Part shown: positions 1 to 4,635 of the stretch, piece by piece
How the letters are laid out: each line of letters starts with the position of its first letter
Position numbering within the stretch: the stretch's first letter is position 1
Assembly: GCA_002353835.1 (NCBI GenBank)
Contig: DEKL01000114.1
Location: forward strand, 147-6,547
Origin: Alphaproteobacteria bacterium UBA2723
Lineage (GTDB): Bacteria; Pseudomonadota; Alphaproteobacteria; RF32; CAG-239
Reading direction: 5' to 3'
DNA length: 6,401 nucleotides
Translations under genes and position numbers: made by a program
The notes under the pieces: model-generated
Databases searched by the model: none
Told to the model about the DNA's origin: nothing
Seen by the model: the letters and a program-made list of their open reading frames with translations, nothing else

Positions 1-9
1 AATATAACT

Positions 10-25
10 TTGAGAACGGTCTCAA
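10..25. promoter_or_regulatory. small hairpin in the dksA leader
   Basis: A perfect 6-bp inverted repeat, TTGAGA and TCTCAA around a 4-base loop ACGG, lies 24 bases before the dksA start codon. It has no T-tract, so it is not a terminator. It could be a leader structure or a protein-binding palindrome. The promoter of the operon is not visible and probably lies to the left of the window. Confidence 0.3.
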
Positions 26-49
26 TATCACCAGCAAAGGAGAAAAATA

Positions 50-475
50 ATGACAAATTCTGTTACGCTGCCACCGGATTACACACCTTCTAAAAAAGAA
101 GAATATATGAACGATATGCAGTTGGAATATTTCCGCCGCAAACTTGTTGATTGGAAGAAGGAACTTTTAGCCCAATCAAGTGATACTTTAGATGATTTAC
201 GCCAAGGCGGCTTAAACCAGCCGGATGATATTGACCGCGCATCTTTGGAAACGGATAAATCTCTTGATTTACGCACCAAAGACCGCGCTCGTAAGTTAAT
301 CGTCAAAATTGATGAAGCTTTGGACCGCATTGAAGACGGGTCTTACGGCTACTGCGAAGAAACCGGAGAAGAAATCGGTATTGACCGTTTGATGGCTCGT
401 CCGATAGCCACTCTTTGCTTAGAAGCGCAAGAACGCCATGAGCGCATGGAAAAAACTTATGATGACGAGGCTTAA
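50..475 (+). CDS. dksA: RNA polymerase-binding transcription factor DksA (incomplete zinc site)
   Basis: DksA binds the secondary channel of RNA polymerase in the cytoplasm and, with ppGpp, redirects transcription in the stringent response. The 141-residue protein has an N-terminal helical part, a coiled coil at about residues 22–95 and a C-terminal globular part. The coiled-coil tip is intact: D59, D62 and A64 align with D71, D74 and A76 of E. coli DksA. The zinc finger is degenerate: C102 and C123 remain, while the other two cysteine positions are T105 and A126, so tetrahedral four-Cys zinc binding is not expected. This resembles alphaproteobacterial DksA and the zinc-independent DksA2 type. 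The start is supported by AGGAG at 38–42, 7 bases before ATG. It is the first visible gene of a four-gene forward operon, with maf 11 bases downstream. Glutamate codons are 14 GAA to 2 GAG, typical of this genome segment. Confidence 0.95.
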   Translation: MTNSVTLPPDYTPSKKEEYMNDMQLEYFRRKLVDWKKELLAQSSDTLDDLRQGGLNQPDDIDRASLETDKSLDLRTKDRARKLIVKIDEALDRIEDGSYGYCEETGEEIGIDRLMARPIATLCLEAQERHERMEKTYDDEA

Positions 476-486
476 ATAAGTCAAAA

Positions 487-1059
487 ATGGCAAAAAAAGA
501 CTTTATATTAGCCTCCGGCTCACCGCAACGCCGCGCTCTCTTGGAACAAATCGGGTATGCACCTAAAGAAATTGCCCCCGCGGATATTGATGAGCACGCC
601 TTAAAAGATGAAAAGCCTTTGCCGTATATTCGCCGTATTGCGCGCGCCAAAGCCAAAGCCGTTGCCGAAACGCATCCGAGAGAAAATATATTAAGTGCAG
701 ATACAATTATTGTTGTCGGTCAGAAAATTATTCAAAAATCACCGGATGATGCCACTCAAACCAATGTTATGAAAATGCTCTCCGGCAGAACCCACCGCGT
801 TATAACCTCTGTGTGTCTGATAGATAAGAGCGGACATATCGCCCAAAGAACCGTTACCACCAAAATAACCATGAAACATTTAACCGAACAAGAGATAACG
901 GATTACATCAAACAAGGAGAATGGCACGGTGTTGCCGGCTATAAAATTGAGGGCATGTTAGCCGGCTATGTGAAAAAAATTATCGGTTCATACTCGGGAG
1001 TTGTCGGCTTACCGCTGTATGAAACCAAAAACCTTTTAAATGGAGTCGGCGTTTATTAA
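487..1059 (+). CDS. maf: Maf-family nucleoside triphosphate pyrophosphatase
   Basis: Maf proteins hydrolyse non-canonical or surplus nucleoside triphosphates to monophosphate and pyrophosphate, acting as cytoplasmic house-cleaning enzymes. The 190-residue protein is of family length. Visible motifs are the N-terminal phosphate-binding SGSPQRR (residues 10–16), the catalytic SADT with D72, the segment QKSPDD (83–88), LSGRTHRV in the middle, and IGSYSGVVGLPLYET near the C terminus. The last motif resembles the YhdE type, which acts on dTTP and UTP, rather than the YceF type specific for 7-methyl-GTP; this subgroup call is an inference from motif similarity. Only a weak ribosome binding site precedes the ATG, and the gene begins 11 bases after dksA, so translation may depend on coupling to dksA. 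Confidence 0.92.
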   Translation: MAKKDFILASGSPQRRALLEQIGYAPKEIAPADIDEHALKDEKPLPYIRRIARAKAKAVAETHPRENILSADTIIVVGQKIIQKSPDDATQTNVMKMLSGRTHRVITSVCLIDKSGHIAQRTVTTKITMKHLTEQEITDYIKQGEWHGVAGYKIEGMLAGYVKKIIGSYSGVVGLPLYETKNLLNGVGVY

Positions 1060-1087
1060 AAACCGGCTTATATGATTGAACCTGAAC

Positions 1088-1094
1088 AAAGGAG
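1088..1094 (+). promoter_or_regulatory. ribosome binding site of the RNase E/G gene
   Basis: AAAGGAG lies 6 bases before the ATG at 1101. It fixes that start and suggests independent initiation, in contrast to maf upstream. The 41-base maf–rng gap contains no terminator or recognisable promoter. Confidence 0.7.
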
Positions 1095-1100
1095 CAAAAA

Positions 1101-2270
1101 ATGATAACAAGAGATACGATTATCTATGAAAAATCAGGAACGGATGCTTGTCTGGCCTCTTTAGAACAAGGCGACTTGCGTGAATTTGAGATTTTTAATG
1201 AAGACGGTGCCGCAGAGGGTAATGTTTATTTGGGCAGAATTACCAAGAAAATCAATTTATCGGAAGATAAAACCGGCTTTATGGTTAATATCGGCGACAC
1301 CACCGACGCTTTTATGAGCGCACAGGAAAAAGGTTTGCTTGAAGTTAATATGACCGAAGGTCAATGTGTGGTTGTTCAGGTACAAAAAGAAGCTCATGCC
1401 GACAAAGGCGCCAAACTGGTACGCGCTGTACAAATTCCCGGCACCTATTTGGTATATCGTCCGTTTGGCAGCTACATAGATGTTTCCTTAAAAATCAATG
1501 ATGAAGAAAAAAGCGAAGCTTTGCGCAAAGCGGTAACACAAAACGTCAGCACCCAACAAGAAGGATGGGTTGTACGCACCGCCGCCGCAGATGCCGATAT
1601 CAATGATGTTTTAGATGAAATGACAACTTTGCGCGGTATTTATGAAAACATCCGCGTAAAAGCTCGCTCTGCCACCGCACCGGCCTTGCTTTATGCTAAA
1701 GAAAATCCGTTGTTTGAGCTTATCCGTCATCATCAGGACACATTAAAGACCATCATTGTCAACGATCATAACTTAGAAGAAAAAGTTAAAAGCGTATTTA
1801 CGGGTGAAGTCCGCTACGTTGCTGATCCGAGTGCCGAATACGGTATTCAGGATATGTTGCAAAAAGCAATGGAAAAAACCATTAAATTACCTTGCGGCGG
1901 AGAAGTTCATATTGAAGAAACCCGCGCCTTTGTTGCCATAGATGTTGATAGCGCCAATATGGTTGCCCGCGGTCAGACTGATACCTTAAATCATGAAGCG
2001 GCCGTAGAAATTGCCCGTCAAATCATCTTACGCAATTTAGCCGGAAAAATCATAATAGACTTTGCCGGCTCCGGAGAGTATCGCTTTATGCGTGACGTTA
2101 TGGATACTTTATCCGAAGAACTCGCCGGTGATGTTATGGGCGCTCGCGTTGTCGGTTTAAGTAAAGCCGGAAATGTTGAAGTTTTACGTCGCCGGAAACA
2201 CCCGACTTTATTGGAACGATTTTCCGTAGCTTGTCCGACTTGTGGCGGTACCGGTCGTGTGGAGCCGTAA
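1101..2270 (+). CDS. rng: short ribonuclease E/G family protein
   Basis: RNase E/G enzymes are 5'-end-sensing endoribonucleases that process rRNA and start mRNA decay. In order, the 389-residue protein shows an N-terminal strand region, an S1 RNA-binding domain at about residues 36–115 ([12 protein letters not shown] opening), a 5'-sensor region with R159-T160 matching R169-T170 of E. coli RNase E, and a DNase I-like catalytic domain. The magnesium ligands D281 and D320 match D303 and D346; N305 of E. coli is an aspartate here (D283). The protein ends at the zinc-link CPTCGGTG (C378, C381), nine residues before the stop, so it has neither the small domain of E. coli RNase G nor the degradosome scaffold of RNase E. 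Short forms are, as I recall, common in alphaproteobacterial maf–rng–yacG clusters, so this is probably a complete enzyme. yacG starts two bases after its stop codon. Confidence 0.93.
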   Translation: MITRDTIIYEKSGTDACLASLEQGDLREFEIFNEDGAAEGNVYLGRITKKINLSEDKTGFMVNIGDTTDAFMSAQEKGLLEVNMTEGQCVVVQVQKEAHADKGAKLVRAVQIPGTYLVYRPFGSYIDVSLKINDEEKSEALRKAVTQNVSTQQEGWVVRTAAADADINDVLDEMTTLRGIYENIRVKARSATAPALLYAKENPLFELIRHHQDTLKTIIVNDHNLEEKVKSVFTGEVRYVADPSAEYGIQDMLQKAMEKTIKLPCGGEVHIEETRAFVAIDVDSANMVARGQTDTLNHEAAVEIARQIILRNLAGKIIIDFAGSGEYRFMRDVMDTLSEELAGDVMGARVVGLSKAGNVEVLRRRKHPTLLERFSVACPTCGGTGRVEP

Positions 2271-2271
2271 G

Positions 2272-2472
2272 ATGAGCGAAGAAAAATCTTCTTCAACCAC
2301 GGCAACTATTGTTAAAGTACACAAATGTCCGATATGCGGTAAACTGACGGACAATGCCAAATATCGCCCTTTTTGTTCCAAGCGTTGTGCCGATATAGAT
2401 TTAGGCACATGGTTTAACGAGGGATACGTCATAGAAGGCAAAAACCCCGTGGACGAAGAAGAAAGCGAATAA
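2272..2472 (+). CDS. yacG: DNA gyrase inhibitor YacG (zinc-binding)
   Basis: YacG is a small zinc protein that binds GyrB and inhibits DNA gyrase in E. coli. The 66-residue product has the family signature C19-X2-C22-X12-C35-X3-C39 followed by [13 protein letters not shown], where the DLG-W motif is characteristic. An acidic tail (residues 60–66) follows, as is common in this family. The zinc-knuckle loop is 12 residues against 15 in E. coli YacG. I chose the ATG at 2272 because GGAG at 2261–2264 sits 7 bases before it; a GTG at 2242 in the same frame would overlap the end of rng and add residues unlike the family. It is the last gene of the operon and is followed 13 bases later by a terminator. 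Confidence 0.93.
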   Translation: MSEEKSSSTTATIVKVHKCPICGKLTDNAKYRPFCSKRCADIDLGTWFNEGYVIEGKNPVDEEESE

Positions 2473-2485
2473 AAATTATAATCAC

Positions 2486-2523
2486 AAAAAAAGGCCTTTG
2501 ATACAACATCAAAGGTCTTTTTT
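2486..2523 (+). terminator. intrinsic terminator between convergent genes
   Basis: Thirteen-base arms at 2490–2502 and 2508–2520 pair around the 5-base loop ACAAC with a single G·U wobble, and a run of T extends to 2523. A run of seven A (2486–2492) lies on the other side, so the structure can also act on the reverse strand, though there the wobble becomes an A·C mismatch. It lies 13 bases after yacG and 7 bases before the stop codon of the convergent reverse gene. Confidence 0.92.
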
Positions 2524-2530
2524 CATACTT

Positions 2531-3031
2531 TCAACTCAAAACAGAACCAAACTCTTTCCGGGGCATGTACTTGTTCTTAAACGCGGCATAGCGCCCGCTC
2601 TCCTTCAAATAGTTCACCACCGGCAGGTACCAGCCGTCTTGCAACACGATAGACGCATTCCGCTTAAAGAAGAAGTCAATTTCCTCCTCAAAACCGAGCT
2701 GAAGCAGCTCAATGATATGCTTGCTATCCATGCCAAACCCGCGCGAACTGTGAAGATAGGCGGCAATCTGTGCCTCATCTTCTGTTTCAAAGATAGCATC
2801 GACCACTTTCTCAGTCAGAAAATCACTGCAAGCCATAATCTTGGAAACAACAGCACTTTCTGCCTCATCTTGCCAAACCTTGCGATAGAGGGTAGCGACA
2901 AAAGCCTCCGTCAAGTCACAGTAACCATTCCGGTCACCGTTAATCAAAACAAGTGCAATTTTGCCGTCATAGTTGTTGAGGAGAGCTTCCTCAAATGGTG
3001 TCATCTGAGCACCTTTTTCGTCTGTTAACAT
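2531..3031 (-). CDS. hypothetical protein, probably helical repeats, atypical codon use
   Basis: I do not recognise this 166-residue protein. It has no signal peptide or membrane segment and is rich in short amphipathic helices. Segments such as EKVVDAIFETEDEAQIAAYL, HIIELLQLGFEEEIDFFF and YLPVVNYLKESGRYAAF suggest an alpha-solenoid-like repeat of roughly 20–25 residues. The start is uncertain. The first ATG (3029–3031) has only a weak AAGAA upstream, while the Met at residue 10 (ATG at 3002–3004) is preceded by AAAGGTG five bases away and may be the true start, giving 157 residues. A strong promoter lies upstream at 3103–3132. Codon use differs from its neighbours: GAG 10 to GAA 6, AAG 7 to AAA 4, three CGG, and only one TTA among 16 leucines. 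This suggests foreign origin or a different expression class. It could belong to a lineage-specific paralogous family. Confidence 0.7.
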   Translation of the reverse strand: MLTDEKGAQMTPFEEALLNNYDGKIALVLINGDRNGYCDLTEAFVATLYRKVWQDEAESAVVSKIMACSDFLTEKVVDAIFETEDEAQIAAYLHSSRGFGMDSKHIIELLQLGFEEEIDFFFKRNASIVLQDGWYLPVVNYLKESGRYAAFKNKYMPRKEFGSVLS

Positions 3032-3102
3032 AATTCTTAAAAAATTTTAGATTAGTGAAACATATATATTTAAACACATATTCTTATTCATAATGCAGAC
3101 TC

Positions 3103-3132
3103 TCTATAGCACAACCGCTTTAAGAGTGTCAA
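3103..3132 (-). promoter_or_regulatory. sigma-70-type promoter for the reverse hypothetical gene
   Basis: Read on the reverse strand, a perfect -35 TTGACA (3127–3132) is followed after 18 bases by TATAGA (3103–3108, four of six matches). Transcription would begin near 3096, leaving a leader of about 65 bases to the first ATG or about 92 to the internal one. An imperfect inverted repeat lies between and over the two boxes (about 3098–3130), which could be an operator. The other bases of the 3032–3160 gap are AT-rich, and I see no strong terminator for the M20 gene there. Confidence 0.65.
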
Positions 3133-3160
3133 CATTATTTTCATAAAATTATGTTTGAAC

Positions 3161-4261
3161 TTATAATGTTTTCAGATATTCAATTTGCAATTTTGCCAAA
3201 TCCTCAACCGTTTTAAGAACGACATATTCGCCGTCTGCATGCATTCCCTCACCGGTTCCGGAATGCATAATAACCGTCGCCCCTTTCTCGGCAAATAAAC
3301 GTGCATCTGTGGCACCGCCGATTTGTTGAAAATCAATTTTTTGCCCCATAATTTGTTCCGCAAACGCTTTATAGGCCATAATTTGCGGATTATCTTCTGC
3401 CATCACCACCGGTGTTGAAGAAGAAACAATTTTGTACGTCACACCCTCAGCCAAAGAAGCTTTAATATTTTTCTCCAAATCTTTCACCGAAGATGTTTCA
3501 ACCAAACGAACATCTAATAATGCTTCCGCATGTTTAGCGATAATATTTGAAACCTCACCACCGGACATTTTTGCCACATGCATGGTATCTATCCATGTAT
3601 TTTTAGGTTGTCCCTTTTTAATATCAAAATACGGATAGAACTTTCTCAAATTTGCAATGGTTTTCATCAGCATTTCATTGGCATCAAGTCCATCCCACGG
3701 TGTTGAACCGTGTGCAGGCTTTCCTTCTGCCATAAGTTTTAAGAATACCGGATTTTTACATTTATTGATGATTTTGGTAATATCCCCGCCGACATCATTA
3801 TCCAAAACAACTTTAGCATTAAGTTTAGGGTAACGTGCCATAAATGCGTGCGTGCTTTTGCTTCCCTGCTCTTCATCCGTGGAAAGAATTATACCGAATT
3901 TAACCGGCAATTTATGTTCCAAAACATAATGCATGGAATTCATCGCCACCGCCGCAAAAGATTTCATATCCAAAGTACCGCGCCCGTACATTTTACCATT
4001 TTTAACAACCGGCTCAAACATATCATCATTAGCCGCCACCACATCAATATGTCCTAAAACAAGCGCATCTTGCACCATATCATCATTATTGGAAATATAA
4101 ATAACCGGACTTGCATCATCAAAACGCTCAATTTTAACCTTTGCCGTTGTTTTCTCAAAGCTCTTGGCAATATATGCCAAACACTTATCTATTTCATCAG
4201 CCGTCCCGGTAATTGTCTTAAAGCGCACCATATCTTCTATTGTTTTAATTAAATCCATCAT
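3161..4261 (-). CDS. M20-family zinc metallopeptidase (ArgE/DapE/CPG2 superfamily)
   Basis: Members remove an acyl group or a terminal amino acid from small peptides or acylated amino acids using two zinc ions in the cytoplasm. The 366-residue protein shows GHIDVV (H71 ligand, D73), GRGTLDMKS (D98 bridging ligand), TDEEQGS (E130 catalytic base, E131 ligand), a D154/D156 candidate ligand, KPAHGSTP (H184, the lid-domain histidine) and MHADGEY (H341, last ligand). All catalytic elements appear intact and the length fits the family. The substrate cannot be decided: ArgE, DapE and dipeptidase types share these motifs. AAGGAG at 4266–4271 precedes two consecutive ATGs by 4 and 7 bases; the second (4256–4258) has the more usual spacing, so the true start may be one codon later. 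It diverges from the cysteine-rich gene across 374 bases, and I find no convincing promoter for it there. Confidence 0.92.
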   Translation of the reverse strand: MMDLIKTIEDMVRFKTITGTADEIDKCLAYIAKSFEKTTAKVKIERFDDASPVIYISNNDDMVQDALVLGHIDVVAANDDMFEPVVKNGKMYGRGTLDMKSFAAVAMNSMHYVLEHKLPVKFGIILSTDEEQGSKSTHAFMARYPKLNAKVVLDNDVGGDITKIINKCKNPVFLKLMAEGKPAHGSTPWDGLDANEMLMKTIANLRKFYPYFDIKKGQPKNTWIDTMHVAKMSGGEVSNIIAKHAEALLDVRLVETSSVKDLEKNIKASLAEGVTYKIVSSSTPVVMAEDNPQIMAYKAFAEQIMGQKIDFQQIGGATDARLFAEKGATVIMHSGTGEGMHADGEYVVLKTVEDLAKLQIEYLKTL

Positions 4262-4370
4262 AAAACTCCTTATTAATCAAAATTAGACTTATCATATTTT
4301 CGTTTTATAAATAAATCCTTAAAAACCTGCATTTAAACGAATCGCAAACAGGGTAAAATTTGGACAAAAT

Positions 4371-4386
4371 TTAACATTCGGTTAAC
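4371..4386 (+). promoter_or_regulatory. candidate CtrA binding site (TTAA-N7-TTAAC)
   Basis: TTAA at 4371–4374 and TTAAC at 4382–4386 are separated by exactly seven bases, the full consensus of the alphaproteobacterial cell-cycle regulator CtrA. The right half overlaps the -35 box of a good forward promoter, the arrangement known for CtrA-activated promoters. A further TTAACCAT half-site-like sequence occurs at 4499–4506. Binding is inferred from sequence only. Confidence 0.5.
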
Positions 4387-4410
4387 AACTTATTTCCATT
4401 TGGTTAAAAT
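4382..4410 (+). promoter_or_regulatory. promoter overlapping the CtrA box
   Basis: TTAACA (4382–4387, five of six matches to the -35 consensus) and TAAAAT (4405–4410, five of six to the -10 consensus) are 17 bases apart. Transcription would begin near 4417 and give the cysteine-rich gene a leader of about 220 bases. It points away from the M20 gene. Confidence 0.5.
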
Positions 4411-4418
4411 TGTGAACA

Positions 4419-4473
4419 ATTCCGATTCGCATCCTGATTTTTTTAAATCTTTTAAAAGCCTTATTCCGATTCG
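4419..4473. repeat. 11-bp direct repeat in the divergent control region
   Basis: ATTCCGATTCG occurs exactly at 4419–4429 and 4463–4473, starting 44 bases apart, about four helical turns. Its core CGATTCG also occurs inverted at 4338–4344 (CGAATCG). This could be a set of regulator sites on one face of the DNA. The repeats fall just after the predicted start at about 4417. No protein is identified for them. Confidence 0.4.
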
Positions 4474-4524
4474 TTTTGCACACTTTCAACCGCGTTTGTT
4501 AACCATTTTTATACAAAAAAATTC

Positions 4525-4553
4525 TTTACACCCATATATTTACATGGTAAAAA
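4525..4553 (+). promoter_or_regulatory. second candidate promoter for the cysteine-rich gene
   Basis: TTTACA (4525–4530, five of six) and TAAAAA (4548–4553, four of six) are 17 bases apart. Start would be near 4560, about 76 bases before the GTG. It is weaker than the CtrA-linked promoter, and such boxes are easily found in AT-rich DNA. Confidence 0.3.
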
Positions 4554-4598
4554 AATCACGAGGTGAAGTAAAAGCACCGCAATACGTATTGAAAAGGC

Positions 4599-4623
4599 TG
4601 TCTGCGCCTCATTTAAGCAGACA
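4599..4623 (+). promoter_or_regulatory. leader hairpin next to the ribosome binding site
   Basis: A perfect 7-bp stem, TGTCTGC with GCAGACA around an 11-base loop, ends two bases before the Shine-Dalgarno GGGAG (4626–4630). No T-tract follows, so it is not a terminator. It could affect mRNA stability or ribosome access. AGGC (4595–4598) can alternatively pair with GCCT (4606–4609), giving a competing fold. Confidence 0.4.
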
Positions 4624-4635
4624 AAGGGAGAGACT

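Noticed and set aside
2242..2271. GTG at 2242 as the start of yacG
   Set aside because: It overlaps the end of rng and lacks a ribosome binding site, while ATG at 2272 has GGAG 7 bases upstream and gives the usual YacG length.
2498..3028. A 176-codon forward reading frame opposite the reverse hypothetical gene
   Set aside because: It starts inside the terminator stem, has no ribosome binding site, and its product has no coherent domain features. The reverse gene has a promoter and a plausible Shine-Dalgarno site.
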